DNA from: Pigoraptor vietnamica
Taxonomy: Eukaryota; Opisthokonta; Filasterea
DNA: 64,000 nt
Direction: 5' to 3'
Assembly: GCA_943704525.1 (NCBI GenBank)
Contig: CALSCQ010000188.1
Span: 4,017 to 68,016, forward strand
The notes under the pieces are model-generated. The model worked only from the letters and a program-made list of their open reading frames with translations, did not search any database and had not been told where the DNA came from. Below are positions 26,020 to 40,400 of this stretch, in pieces. Within the stretch, counting starts at the first letter, position 1, and every line of letters starts with the position of its first letter. The position numbers and the translations under genes were made by a program.

Positions 26020-28050
26020 TCACCGCCCATCACGCCTGTCGTCGCCCTCCCGCCCGCGTTCCCTTTCCCTGTCCCTGTAGTCGCGGTCTCGTTCCCTGTC
26101 GCGGTCCCGGTCACGCTCGCGATCCCTGTCCCTGTCCCTGTCCCTGTCCCTATCCCTGTAATCGCGGTCCCTGTCGCGGTCCCTGTAATCGCGGTCCCTG
26201 TCGCGGTCCCCGTCACGATCCCTGTCAACCCGATCGCGGCCGTCCCACGCTCCTTGCCCGCGGTGCAGTGCTGCGGCTTGCATCGCGTGTGCCTGCGCAT
26301 GTCGCAGCATCGCAGCAGACGCGGCATCCATCGCCGGTGGGAACGCGCCGAGCATTCCGGGCATTGCAAATCCCGGAGGAAACATCCCCGGCGGTGCGTG
26401 GCCCATCGGTCCCACAGGGCCCGCGGGGTGGCTGCAGGGCAGGCTGTGAGCAGACTGACGACAGTGGGAAATGCACGACCCCGACACTCACGCTGGCGGA
26501 CCATCTCGACGGCCGTGCGGCGCACCCCCTGGCCTGTCGTGTCCACGTGGCGAATCGTGCTGTCCCCGCGGCCCCCCATGCGGTCTGTTAGGATGGGCGT
26601 GCGCGGGCTCAGGACCAGGCGCTCCTTTGTCATCGTGTGCGGCATCGTCCGCACGGCGCCCTAGCCGGTAATCGTTGACGTCCTTGCGGAGCGCGCGGTT
26701 TGGCTCGAGCTTGTCGGGCGTGATGCCCTCCGTGTGGCACAGCGGGCACTCGAATCGCTCACCGTCAAGCAGGTGCGTCGTAATGCCTGCGGGTGCGTGA
26801 CGTCAGCCTTGCAAAGAGGGAGGTAAAGACAGCGCGTCCACTCACACTCGTCGCAGAAGTTCTTTCGGCAGCACGGCACTTGGACTGCCTCGCGCAAAAT
26901 GTTCTTGCAAATCGGGCACTGGAATTCGGGCGGCACGTCCTGCGCAGCCCCCGACGCCCCACCCATGCGCACGTGACGTTCGAATACGCGGCTGCGACAG
27001 CATCGTGGTTACATTACGCACAAGGTGCGGCGGCGGCAAGATGTGCTTGCACTCACTCGTTGACTTGCATGACCACAAAGCCGTTGTCCGACGTGAGGAG
27101 CGCGCCGCTCTTCGAGGCCTCGTCGGGGTTTTCGACGGTGCGCAGGAAACTCCGCGGAATGCCCGTCGCGCGCTTCACCCTCACAACGTCAAAATCCTGC
27201 TTGCCGTTCGTGGGACAGTTTTGGATAAAGTGCCCTGTGGGTTTTGCGTAAAACTCAGCATGCGGAGACTGGCACACAATGTCGGCCGAGCGGGTGCGCC
27301 CGCAACTGTCCGCCGAGCGCCTTTGCTCGCGACACCCGGCGGCTACAGGGAACGGCTGGGCACAGGCGCGCCCACATCCACCATTCGCTTCGGCAGTTCA
27401 TTGGCGCCCACACGGGGCCTCGCAGGACGACCGCCCAACCCACCCCCTTGGCCGCAGCGGTAGCATATGTACGTCGGCGGCGGCGGACGGCCCGGCACGC
27501 GCTGTGAATAGGGCGCAAGACGACGGCCATTCTGCCACTCGCTTGTGGATGTCGACGACTGCTCAATGATCGCCCGCATCTTCTCTTCCTCCGTCTGTGC
27601 CGTGTTGGGAAGTGGCGCCACAGGCGCGGCGGGTGCGGGCCTGCGAATGGCGCAATCCACTCAGCAGTGCTTCGCGCAGGAACATTGGCGCGCGGGGGTG
27701 ACTCACTTTGCGTACGCAGCATAGTTCGCCGCGCCGCCGTGGCCCGATGCCGGCACTCGCTTGACAACAACAGACGTGTTCTTGGGAATGGAGCTCGAAT
27801 CATCCTTGTACTCTGCAGGCGCACGTTTCAATTCCCTTCGGCCCTTTTCACCGCACACGGGGGACATGCATGCACGCGCACCTTCTTCTGTCTGCGCGTT
27901 GATAACCTCGAGGTCAAAGTCTAGCGCCTTGCCTAGCTTTTTCTGTGAGACAATGGCACGCTTGAGCTCTCCGAGCGTGATTGTGGGACCATCAAATGTA
28001 ACGGCGTCATAGTCCTTGCTGCTCTTGAACTTGTAATACACGGACGACAT
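26020..28050 (-). CDS. RBBP6: RBBP6/Mpe1-like DWNN-RING protein
   Basis: A nuclear protein of the cleavage and polyadenylation machinery with E3 ligase features. The N-terminal DWNN ubiquitin-like domain is MSSVYYKFKSSKDYDAVTF onward, with ITLGELKRAIVSQKKLGKAL. Next comes a CCHC zinc knuckle (CYRCGQ, then GHFIQNC after an intron). A RING/U-box follows with CPICKNILREAVQVPCCRK, FCDEC and FECPLCHTEGI. The C-terminus is an Arg/Asp/Glu/Tyr repeat (RDRDRDRD, YRDRDRD) coded by near-perfect GGGACAGG-type DNA repeats at about 26060-26240. Length is short next to human RBBP6 but near yeast Mpe1. It is divergent from DNAH1. A TGACGTCA lies 110 bp upstream of the start. Confidence 0.93.
26060..26240 (-). 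repeat. Coding low-complexity Arg/Asp/Glu repeat
   Basis: Units related to CGGGACAGGGAC on the coding strand encode alternating Arg with Asp or Glu and occasional Tyr at the RBBP6 C-terminus. Other frames of the block are also open, but only this frame joins the upstream exons. Confidence 0.8.
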
Positions 28051-28441
28051 TTTCTTTGCGAGACACAAAACGCTCTCCGCCCACAGCGACAATCAAAAAC
28101 AGATTCACTGCCAGCCTTTTCACTCTTCCCACATGGCGCAATGATGATGGCACGACATTTGACGTCACAATGATGGCATTTCGCCAGTTTCAAATGTCAG
28201 ATTCCTCGTTGCCACGGGCGACGCGGCCAGTGGGCTCAGTCGCCTCGCAGTTTGCGCCTTGGGGGGTAAAGCGCGATCACCCACCCGCACAAAAAAGCAC
28301 AAGCAACGACCGAACGGCACGAATTCGTTGGCGCGTGTCCGTGGGGCTGTATGGACTAGTGGGGCGGGCGCGCAGTGCATCATTTTCTTTTGCGTGCGTT
28401 GACATAGTACTGAGTGGCAGTGGGCGTTGCGCGTCGCCACC
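28051..28441. promoter_or_regulatory. RBBP6/DNAH1 divergent promoter region
   Basis: This 391-bp region between two head-to-head starts has a perfect TGACGTCA at 28160-28167, 110 bp from the RBBP6 start and 275 bp from the DNAH1 start. No coding sequence is visible. Confidence 0.45.
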
Positions 28442-31400
28442 ATGGCGACTACCGGCGCCGCCCGCGCAGGTGGGCCGCACTCCCTCGTCCCTCCCTCCGT
28501 GGCATTAGGCAGTGGCACAGCGCTGCATGGACTGTCGGGGCGCTGAATGTTTTGTCGCGCGCAGACAAGGGCGCCGCGGGTGCGACGGCCATCGGCCTCC
28601 CCTCCACGGCCGACATGCTCGCGAAATCATTTCGCCAGCGCGGGTACTACTCCGAGATGCTCTCGGGGGGTAGTGTAGAAATTATCAAGGTGAGTGGCGC
28701 CGTGAGGTCGGGCCGTGCGTGTGGTGTCTGACGCGCACGTGCGTCGCATGCAGGATGTGCCCGAGACGAGCGGCGTGCGCCGAGCCTCCAAATTCAGGCG
28801 GAGCGCGAAAGGTGGGGTCGCGATGAGGAGGTGCACGTGCAAGTCGCGTTTTGTGTGCGTGCATCTCACGCCATTTGGTGCTGCAGCGTCAACGTTTGTG
28901 GAGCCCAAAGTGGCAGTCGGTGCGGCAGAGAGCGAGTCGTCCGCGCGCGACGCAGCGCCGAAATCGGTTGGTGTTTTTTCGCACTCAAAGGCAGTTGCCG
29001 CGCGAGTTCATGGGACTCACATGCCCGTGTGCCACCACAGGACGTTCCGGCACGCGCGCTCGAGCCGAAGGTCATGCTGCCCTTCAAGCACGGGCCGGGG
29101 AAGACGCCGCGCAAGATCGAAATTGAGCGGTGGGTGATGTGTGCGCGCGTGCTGCACGTGGGCCTGTGGCTGATTCGTGTGACCCCTGTGCGCGCAGACG
29201 GAAGCGCACGTTTGCGTCGCAGAGCATCGAGGCGTTGATTGCGGAGCTCGGCGTCAATTGCGAGGAGCTGCTGCCCGTGGCGGGCGTCGCTTCGTCGAGT
29301 TTTTTGCCGCTGGAGGTTTTTGACAACACGGACAGCGAGTCGCGGACCCCCGAGGAGTGGGTGGAGCTGGGTCGCGACAATGGCGTGATGAAGGGCGTGC
29401 CCGGGCGTGCGATGCTGCGCGATGAGGCGACGGGCGAAATTGCGTGGCGCGAGTGCCGCATGATGCGCCACGACCCCGCGACGGGGCGCTTCCTCGTGCA
29501 ACTGACGGGCCGCGAGCGGCAGGTGTGGGTGCCACGCATCCAGCTGCTCTTTCTGGCAGAGGACCCGGCGCTCTTTGCGCGGCGCATTGCGGAGGCGCAC
29601 GAGTGCCGCAAGGAGGCGGAGGCGCGGCTGCGGTACGAGCTGTACGTCGACTGCATGCCGACGGACGACATTCCGCCAATGCGCGCCGAGCAGATCAAGC
29701 GCATCATCGCGGCGACGCTGACGACGCGGGAGCTGAAGAAAGCCCGCTACGAGGAGCGCGCGGCGAGGCTGGCGCGCGAGGCCGAGATTGAGTATGCGCG
29801 GACGATGAGCAAGATCATCTTCGACGCGACCGTGGAGGGGCGCGAGGAGTACGCGCACATCCACGTGCCCGAGGGGCGCGCCGAGTGCGTGCCGATGAGG
29901 GGGACGGTCGACACCCCGCGGTACAACTTTTCGGAGCAGCGCGCGGAGTTTCTGTTCAACTCTTTTCTGACGAAGGGGGAGGTGATCACGGCGATCATGA
30001 AGGTCCGCGCCGAGTGCGGGCGCGCGATGGCCATGACGCTGTTCAACCTCAACGTCAGCAAGAGCGTGCGGCTGGACGAATTTGAGCAGATGCAGACGCA
30101 GTCGTACTCGCAGGTGCAGGCGTTCCTGCGTGAGACGTGGCTGCTGAGCCTCAAGAACCTGATCCGAAACAGCCTGCGCGACGTGGGCAAGGGCTGGTTC
30201 AACATGGCCGAGAAGAACAAGGAGGTCTACGAGATTTCCAAGCTGCAGCGCTTCATGACGATGGTCAAGTTCGCGATGCAGGACTCGCTGCGGTCGATGG
30301 TCCAGGGCTCCCTCCACGCCTTCACCAAGATGTTCGTGCGTGGCGCCGAGAGCGCGCCGGACGCCGTCCCGTGGACGGGGACCGACCTGACCCAGAGCCC
30401 CGTCAAGACGAAGCGCAACCCGCTCTTCCTCCTCGACCTCGTCGCGAACAAGGCGGGCTTCCGCTACAGCACGCCCCTCGCGCACTTTGAGGCCGCCGTG
30501 CTCACCGTCTTTGACAAGGCGATCGCGAGCACGCAGAGCCTCCCGCAGCTCGAGCAGCTCGTGATGGAGGACCTCTTCTGGGCCAACACGCCGATCCTCG
30601 AGTCAGTCAACGACAGCGAGCCGGACGTGCAGGCGCTGCGCAGCACGATCCGCGCGACGATCCGCCAGTCGCTCATCCCGCTGCAGGAGTACGCGCGCGG
30701 GTACGACCGGTACCTCGACTTTCTGAACCTCGATCCCACGGACTACATCCGGCGCTTTGAGGCCGCGAATCACAGCGTGCAGGAGTTCCGCGAGGAGATT
30801 GACATGCACGCGGCGGAGAAGGAGGCGATCGAGGCGAGCATCCCGCAGCACATTTCGATCGGGCTCTTCTGGGTCAACTGCGAGAGTGTGCGGTCGCAGC
30901 TGGCGAAGAAGCGCAAGGACCTCGGCAAGGCCGTCACGGACCTCCTCGCGCGCGTCATGCGGCAGCGCGCCGACCGAATCCTCGGCGAGTTCAAGAACAT
31001 CTCGCGCAAGCTGTTTGAGCGGCCCAACTCGATCGAGGACCTCGACGAGCAGAAGGAGTACATGAAGACGATCCCCGACGCCGTGCGCGGCATCCAGCGG
31101 GACGTCGACGCGCTGCTCGTCGACTACGAGGTGCTCGAGGGCTTCAACTACAGCCTCGGCTCGGACGACTTTGACGCCAAGTGGGCGGCGTTTGCCGGGC
31201 CGCGCCGCATCGAGCAGCACATGGAACAGACGTACGAGGTGCTCGAGAAGGACGCCGAGCGCTTCCAGAAGAACCTCCTCGCCGACCAGGCCGACTTTGA
31301 GGAGAACCTCACGCAGCTGGACATGGTCGTGGCGGGCTTCTCGTCGCACGGGGACATCAACAAGGCGCAGGAGATTGCGGCGGAGGTGCGCAAGATTGCG

Positions 31401-34400
31401 AAGCAGCTCAAGGAGTGCCAGAACAAGGCGACCGTGTTCAACAACCGCGAGCGCCTCTTCAACATGGAGACGACGCCGTACGACAAGCTCGCGAAGGTCG
31501 TGCGCGACTTTGAGCCGTACAAGAACCTGTGGCTGACGACGGCCGACTGGCTCAAGTGGAGCGACAGCTGGCTGCACGACCCGTTCCTCCAGCTCGACCC
31601 CGAGTCCGTCGAGTCGAGCCTCAGCGGCGCGCTCAAGGTCATGCACAAGTCGGTCAAGCAGTTCAAGGACGTCTCGGGCTGCCTCGCCGTCGCGACGAAC
31701 GTCAAGGCGCAGATGGAGGCGTTCAAGCCCTACGTCCCGCTCATCCAAGCGCTGCGGAACCCCGGCATGCGCGAGCGGCACTGGGAGCAGCTGTCCGCGC
31801 AGCTGGGCTTCTCGGTCAAGCCGACGGAGGAGCTGACGTTCAGCGGGTGCCTCGAGCTGCGCCTGCAGGACCACGTGGCGGTCATCTCGCGCGTGGCGGA
31901 GGTCGCGGGGAAGGAGTACTCGATCGAGGCGGCGCTCGACAAGATGGTCGCCGAGTGGGAGAGCGTCAACCTCGACATCACGCCGTACCGCGACACGGGC
32001 ACGTGCATCATGCGCGGGTCCGAGGAGCCGTCGCAGCTGCTCGACGACCACATTGTCATGACGCAGTCGATGTCGTTCTCGCCGTACAAGAAGCCGTTTG
32101 AGGAGCGCATCTCGCAGTGGGAGGCGCGCCTCAAGCTCGTCCAGGACGTGCTCGAGGAGTGGATGGCGTGCCAGCGCACGTGGCTGTACCTCGAGCCCAT
32201 TTTCAGCTCGGAGGACATCAACCGGCAGCTGCCGACGGAGAGCAAGCGCTACCAGACGGTCGACCGCATCTGGCGCAAGATTCTCGGCGCGGCCAAGACG
32301 AACCCGAACGTCATCACGCTGTGCCCCGACCCCGCCATGCTCGAGTCGTTCCGCGAGTGCAACAAGCTGCTCGAGCTCGTGCAGAAGGGCCTCAGCGAGT
32401 ACCTCGAGACGAAGCGCGCCGCGTTCCCGCGCTTCTACTTCCTCTCGGACGACGAGCTGCTGCAGATTCTGTCGCAGACGAAGGACCCGAAGGCCGTGCA
32501 GCCGCACCTGCGCAAGTGCTTCGAGAACATCGCGCGCCTCGAGTTCCAGGACGACCTCAAGATTACGGCGATGTTCTCGGGCGAGGGCGAGCGCGTGCAG
32601 TTTTCCGGCGACCTCTACCCGACGGGCAACGTGGAGGAGTGGCTGCTGGAGGTCGAGCGCACGATGGTTCGCAGCCTCAAGCACATTATTCAGGAGGCCC
32701 TGGACGCGTACCCCGAGGAGGAGCGCACGGACTGGGTGCTCCGCTGGCCCGGGCAGGTCGTGATCGCCGGCAGCCAGACGTACTGGGCGGCGCAGGTGAC
32801 GGCGGCGATCGAGGAGGGACCCGCGGGCGTGCAGGAGCTGCACCGCGAGCTGCTCGACCAGCTGCAGGGCCTCGTCACGCTCGTGCGCGGCAAGCTCCAC
32901 AACATTGCGCGGATGGTGCTCTCGGCGCTCATCGTGATTGACGTGCACAGCCGCGACGTCGTCGCCCGCCTGATCGAGGAGAACGTGACAAGCTCGAACG
33001 ACTTTGACTGGATCAGCCAGCTGCGCTATTACTGGGAGGAGGAGAACCTGCTGATCCGCGCCGTCAACGCCGAGTTTCAGTACGGCTACGAGTACCTCGG
33101 GAACACGGGGCGCCTCGTCATCACGCCGCTGACGGACCGCTGCTACCTGACGCTGACGGGCGCGCTCCATCTCAACATGGGCGGCGCGCCGGCGGGTCCC
33201 GCGGGCACGGGCAAGACGGAGAGCGTGAAGGACCTCGCGAAGGCGCTGGCGAAGCAGTGCGTCGTGTTCAACTGCTCGGACCAGCTCGACTTCCTCGCGA
33301 TGGGCAAGTTCTTCAAGGGCCTCGCGAGCGCGGGCGCGTGGTCGTGCTTTGACGAGTTCAACCGCATCTACATTGAGGTGCTTTCCGTCATTGCGCAGCA
33401 GATCACGACGATCCAGAAGGCGCTGCAGGCGAAGGTCGACAAGTTTGTGTTTGAGGGCGTCGAGATTGCGCTCAACCCGACGTTCGCCGTCTTCATCACG
33501 ATGAACCCCGGCTACGCGGGCCGCACGGAGCTGCCCGACAACCTCAAGGCGCTGTTCCGCCCGGTCGCGATGATGGTCCCCGACTACGCGCTCATCGCCG
33601 AGATCTCGCTCTTCTCGTTTGGCTTTTCGAAGGCCAAGGCGCTCGCCGGCAAGATTGTGTCGACGTTCAAGCTGAGCTCGGAGCAGCTGTCGTCGCAGGA
33701 CCACTACGACTTCGGCATGCGCGCTGTCAAGACGGTCATTTCGGCCGCGGGCAATCTCAAGCGCGAGGACGCGGACATGTCGGAGGAGCTCATTCTGCTG
33801 CGCGCGCTGCGGGACGTGAACGTGCCCAAGTTTCTCGCAGACGACCTCACGCTCTTCAACGGCATCATCTCGGACCTCTTCCCGGGCATTGCGGAGGCCC
33901 GCATTGACTATGGCGCGCTCGAAGCGTCGATCAGGGACAGCTGCGCAGAGCTCGGCCTCGACGCGGTGGACAAGTTTGTCGGCAAGTGTATTCAGCTGTA
34001 CGAGACGACGGTCGTGCGCCACGGTCTCATGCTCGTCGGCCCGACCGGCAGCGGGAAGACGGCGTGCTACCGCGTGCTGCAGAAGGCGCTCACCCGGCTC
34101 GCGGGGACGCAGGCGCCGAGCGGCGCGCAGTACCAGACGGTGCACACGTTTGTGCTGAATCCCAAGTCGATCACGATGGGCCAGCTGTACGGCGAGTTTG
34201 ATCCGCTCACGCACGAGTGGACTGACGGCATTCTGTCGGCGCTCGTGCGGCGCGGCGTGGAGGACACGACGCCGGACAAGAAGTGGTACATGTTCGACGG
34301 TCCCGTGGACGCCATCTGGATCGAGAACATGAACACGGTGCTCGACGACAACAAAAAGCTCTGCCTCAGCAGCGGCGAGATCATCAAGCTCACCGACTCT

Positions 34401-37400
34401 ATGACGATGTGCTTTGAGGTGGAAGACCTCGCCGTCGCGTCGCCCGCCACCGTGTCGCGCTGCGGCATGGTGTACCTTGAGCCCTCGATCCTCGGCCTCG
34501 CGCCATTTGTGCGTTGCTGGCTCGCGCGGCTGCCGGAGCGCATCGCCCCGCAGCGCGACGCCCTGCAGGCGCTTTTTGACGCGCACCTCGAGGACGCGCT
34601 GCGCTTCCTGCGCTCGAACTTGCGCGAGACGCTGTCGAGCGTGGACAGCAACCTGACGTTCAGCCTCATGCACCTCCTTGACTGCCTGTTCAAGCCCTTC
34701 GTGCCCGCCAACGAGACGGAGGAGGCCACCGTGCGCCCCGCCGAGACGCTCCCCGCCTGCATCGAGCCCTTCTTCTTCTTTGCGCTCGTGTGGTCCGTGG
34801 GCGCGACGTGCGACGTGAGCGGGCGCGAGCAGTTCAGCAAGTACCTGCGGGATCGCATGCGCGCGGCGGGCTGTCGCTTGCCTTTCCCCGACGCTGGCAC
34901 CGTGTACGACTATCGGCTGCCCGACGAGGGCGAGCCGCGGTGGGTCGGCTGGATGGACGGGATGCCAGAGTTCTCGGTTGCGTCGCGCGCGCAGTTTTCC
35001 GACATTATTGTGCCGACGGTGGACACGGTGCGGTACTCGCACCTGCTCGACATGCTGGTGCGCAACGGGAAGCAGGTGCTGTGCGTGGGTCCGACGGGCA
35101 CGGGCAAGACGCTCACGGTCGCGGACAAGCTCAGCAACAACCTCCCGCCGGAGTACATTTCGCACTTTTGCGTGTTTTCGGCGCGGACGAGCGCCAACCA
35201 GACGCAGGACATCATTGACGCCAAGCTGGACAAGCGGCGGAAGGGCGTGTTTGCGCCGCCGCTCGGGAAGCGCTTTGTCTTCTTCGTCGACGACCTCAAC
35301 ATGCCCGCGCTTGAGAAGTACGGCGCGCAGCCGCCCATTGAGCTGCTGCGCCAGTGGATGGACCACGGCGGGTGGTACGACCGCAAGAACATAGGCAGCT
35401 TCCGCGAGATTGTCGACGTCAGCTTTGTGTGCGCGATGGGACCCCCCGGCGGTGGCCGCAATCCCGTCACGAAGCGCCTGACGCGCCATTTCAACCTGCT
35501 CGCGTTCACCGAGATGTCGGACGTGAGCAAGGAGCGCATTTTCGCGACGATCCTGATGAGCTTCCTCGCCGGATTTCCCGACGCCGGGCAGCACACCAAG
35601 ACGATTGTCGGCGCGACGATCAGCGTGTACAACACGATCACGACGCAGCTGCTGCCGACGCCCGCCAAGTCGCACTACACGTTCAACCTGCGCGACCTCT
35701 CGAAGGTGTTCCAGGGGCTGCTGATGGCGGACCTCGGGCAGCTCGACGGACCGACGGGCCTCCTGCGCCTCTGGGTGCACGAGTGCTGCCGTGTGTTCCG
35801 CGACCGCCTCGTGAACGATGAGGACCGCGCTTGGTTCAGCGACCTTCTCCGCGCGAACATGCGCCGCAGCTTTGGCATGGCGTGGGAGGATGTCGTGGCG
35901 CAGGAGCCGCTGCTTTACGGCGACTTCATGTCGCAGTCGGCGGACGCGAAGGTCTACGCGGAGATGCCTGACTTCTCGAAGCTGGTCAAGGCCCTCGAGG
36001 AGTACCTCGACGACTACAACGCCGCGAACACGGCCCAGATGCGCCTTGTGCTCTTCCGCGACGCGATTGAGCACGTGGCGCGCATCTCGCGCATCATCCG
36101 TCAGCCGCGCGGGAATGCGCTGCTGCTCGGCGTCGGCGGGAGTGGCCGGCAGAGCCTCACGCGCCTCGCGACGTTCATGGCGGACTACGAGCTGGTGCAG
36201 ATTGAGCTGTCGAAGAACTACGGCCTCAACGAGTGGCGCGAGGACCTCAAGCGGCTGCTGCTGCGCACGGGCGTCGACGGCCACTCTGTCGTGTTCCTGT
36301 TCACCGACACGCAGATCAAGCACGAGTCTTTCCTCGAGGACATCAACAACATTCTCAACAGCGGCGACGTGCCCACGCTCTTTGGGAACGACGACCTCGA
36401 CAACATCTGCAATTCGGTGCGCAACGCGGCGATTGAGGCGGGCGTGCAGCCGACCAAGGTCAACCTCCTCGGCTTCTACTTCCGGCGCGTCCGGACAAAC
36501 CTCCACCTCGTGTTGTGCATGAGCCCGCTGGGCGAGGTTTTCCGCGCGCGCCTGCGCATGTTCCCGGCGCTCGTCAACTGCACGACGATCGACTGGTTCT
36601 CTGCGTGGCCGGACGAGGCCCTGCGCTCTGTCGCGGCGAGCTTCCTGTCGGACATCAGCGACGTGGACTACGACAAGGTCGGCGCCGGCCTCGTGGACAT
36701 GTGCGTGTGCATACACCAGTCGGTCGTGATCAAGTCGAAGCTGTTCCTCGCCGAGCTCAACCGCCACAACTACGTGACGCCGACGAGCTACCTCGAGCTG
36801 CTGGGCATCTTCGCGTCGCTCCTCGGCAAGAAGCGCGCGGACCTGAACGCCCACCGCTCGCGCACGGCGACGGGTCTCGAGAAGCTGCTGACGACGGCGA
36901 CGGAAGTGGAGTTGCTGCAGCAGGAGCTCCAGACGATGCAGCCGATGCTCGAGCAGGCCGCGCGGGACACGCTCGAGACGATGGAGAAGATTGCGCGCGA
37001 CAAGGTGATTGCGGAGGAGACGCGGGTGGTCGTGAGCAAGGAGGAGAAGCAAGCGCAGGAGAAGGCCGAGGAGACCAAGGCGATTGCGTCGGACGCGCAG
37101 AAGGACCTCGACGAGGCCCTTCCCGCCCTGGACGCGGCGCTCGCGAGCCTCAAGTCGCTCAACAAGAACGACGTCGTCGAGATGCGGAGCATGCAGCGGC
37201 CGCCGGCGGGCGTGAAGCTGGTGATGGAGGCGGTGTGCATTATGAAGGGCGTCAAGCCGAAGAAGGTCGACGGCGCCAAGCCCGGGCAGAAGGTGGACGA
37301 CTACTGGGAGGCCGGGCGCGGGCTGCTTGCGGACCCGCAGCGCTTCCTCGAGTCGCTGTTCCGCTTTGACAAGGACAACATCAGCGACGGCGTCATCCAG

Positions 37401-40400
37401 AAGATCCAGCCGTACATTGACAGCGAGGAGTTCCAGCCGGCGGTCATCGCCAAGGTGTCCAAGGCCTGCACGTCGATCTGCCAGTGGGTGCGCGCCATGC
37501 ACAAGTACCACTTTGTCGCAAAGTCGGTCGCCCCGAAGCGCGCACGCCTCGAGGCTGCGCAGGAGTCGCTGCAGGAGACGCTGCGCGTGCTCAACGACGC
37601 CAAGATGCGGCTGCACGAGGTCGAGATGAACATTTCCGAGCTCGAGAAGAAGTACGCCGAGTCGGTGGCCAAGAAGAACGAGCTGACGCGCAAGTGCGAG
37701 GAGTGCAGCACGAAGCTCGAGCGCGCGAAGAAGCTGATTGGTGCGCTCGGCGACGAGAAGAGCCGCTGGCAGGACACCGTGCAGGACCTCGACCGCAAGC
37801 TCGTCAATATTGTGGGCGACATCATCGTGGCCGCGGGGACGATCGCGTACCTGAGCCCGTTCACCGCCGAGTACCGCGCCGCGCTCGTCGGCGAGTGGCA
37901 CACGAACCTCGTGCGGCTGCAGGTGCCGCACACGACCGGCGTGACGCTCGTGGGCACGCTGAGCGATCCCGTGCGCCTGCGCCAGTGGCAAATTGCGGGC
38001 CTGCCGCGCGACAGCCTCTCGGTCGAGAACGGCGTGATTGTGAGCGCGTCGCGGCGCTGGCCGCTGTTCATCGACCCGCAGGGGCAGGCGAACAAGTGGA
38101 TCAAGAACCTCGAGAAGGACCAGGGCCTCGACGTGGTCAAGCTCACCGACCGCGACTTCCTTCGCAGCCTCGAGAACGCCGTGCGCTTTGGCAAGCCGTG
38201 CCTGCTGGAGAACGTCGGCGAGGAGCTAGACCCTGCGCTCGAGCCCATCCTGCTGCGGCAGACGTTCAAGCAGGCCGGCAGCACGGTCATCAAGATCGGC
38301 GACGCCATCATCCCGTACCACGACGACTTCAAGCTCTACATCACGACGACGCTGCCCAACCCCCACTACACGCCGGAGGTCTCGGTCAAGGTGACGCTCG
38401 TGAACTTCACGCTCGCGCCGTCGGGCCTGGAGGACCAGCTGCTCGCGCTCGTCGTTGCGGAGGAGCGTCCCGACCTCGAGGACGCGAAGAACCAGCTGAT
38501 TGTGAGCAACGCGAAGATGCAGCAGGAGCTCAAGGCGATCGAGGACGAGATCCTGTTCCTGCTGTCGTCGGTGCAGGGTAGCCCCGTCGACGACGAGCGC
38601 CTGATCGACACGCTGCAGGCGTCCAAGAAGACGTCCGAGGAGATCAAGACGAAGGTGGCGCACGCCGAGCGCACGGAGCGCGACATTGACGCGACGCGCA
38701 GCCGCTACATTCCCGTCGCGGTGCGCGTGCGCATCCTGTTTTTCTGCATCACGGACCTCGCGATGGTGGACCCGATGTACCAGTACTCGCTGAGCTGGTT
38801 CGTGGGCCTTTTCCTCGCGGGGATTGCGAACGCGGAAAAGTCGGACGACCTCGAGCAGCGCATCGCGAACATCAAGGACTTTTTCACGTTCAGCCTCTAC
38901 GCCAACGTGTGCCGGAGCCTCTTTGAGAAGCACAAGCTGCTGTTCTCGTTCCTGCTCTGCGGGCGCATCCTCATGGACGACGGCCGCATCGACATGGTCG
39001 AGTGGCGCTTCCTCACCGCCGGCGGCACGGCGTCCAAGGAGCAGCTCCCGAACCCCGCCCCGTGGCTCTCGGAGCGCGCGTGGGCCGAGGTCATGGGCCT
39101 CTCGTCCCTCCCGCGCTTCTCGAAGATCGCGCGCGAGTTCTACGACAACCTCGACGGCTTCAAGCGCGTGTTCGACAGCCCGAACCCGTACCGCGAGACG
39201 CTGCCCGGCAAGTGGTGCCAGTCGCTCGACGGGTTCCAGCGGATGCTTGTGCTGCGCTGCCTGCGCCCCGACAAGGTCACGAACGCCATGCAGGACTTTG
39301 TCGCGGACAACCTCGGCCAGCAGTTTATCGAGCCGCAGTCGGCGGACCTCGCGGTCGTCTTTAAGGACTCGAGCCCGACGACGCCGCTCATCTTTGTGTT
39401 GTCGCCGGGCACGGACCCCGCGAACAACCTCTACAAGCTCGCCGAGGAGATGCGCTTCAGCAAGAAGCTGTCGTCCGTGTCGCTCGGCCAGGGGCAGGGG
39501 CCGCGCGCGGAGGCCATGATGCGCGAGGCGATGGAGCGCGGGCACTGGATCTTCTTTCAGAACTGCCACCTCGCGCCCAGCTGGATGCCGTCGCTCGAGC
39601 GGCTGATCGAGGGGATCGCCCCGGACAAGGTGCACCGCGACTTCCGCATCTGGCTGACGAGCATGCCGAGCCCGAACTTCCCCGTGTCGGTGCTGCAGAA
39701 CGGCGTCAAGATGACGGTCGAGCCGCCGCGCGGGATCAAGGCGAACCTCATGCGCTCGTACAACGGCTTCAACGACGCGTTCCTCGAGTCGTGCGACAAG
39801 CACACGGTCGACGTGTGGAAGAAGCTGCTCTTCTCGCTGTGCTTCTTCCACGGCGTCATCATCGAACGGCGCAAGTTTGGCGCGCTCGGCTTCAACATCC
39901 CGTACGAGTTCACCGACGGCGACCTGCGGATCTGCGTGAGCCAGCTGCGCATGTTCCTCAACGAGTACGACGAGATACCGTACAAGGTGCTCAAGTACAC
40001 GGCGGGCCACATCAACTACGGCGGGCGCGTGACGGACGACTGGGACCGCCGCACCGTCATGAACATCCTCGGTGACTACTACTCCGGCGACGTCCTGCGT
40101 GACCAACACCTCTTCTCAGCGTCCGAGCTGCACTACCAGCCTCCGGCGACGAACCACAAGGGCTACGTCGCGTACGTGCGCGGCCTCCCCATCAACGACG
40201 CGCCGGAAATCTTCGGGCTGCACGCGAACGCGGACATCACGTTTGCGCAGAATGAGACGTACCGCATGCTCGGCGAAATTATGGCGATGCAGCCGCGCTC
40301 GGCGGCCGCGGGCGGGCGCACGCGCGAGGAGGTTGTCGGGGACATTGCGAACGACATTCTGTCGCGCCTGCCGCAGCCGATGAGCCTCGAGGCCGTGATG

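Noticed and set aside
30603-37991. 2,462-codon open frame antisense to DNAH1, and another at 38226-40109
   Set aside because: They mirror the GC-rich third-position codon use of DNAH1 and show no recognisable protein. The sense strand is a complete dynein motor.
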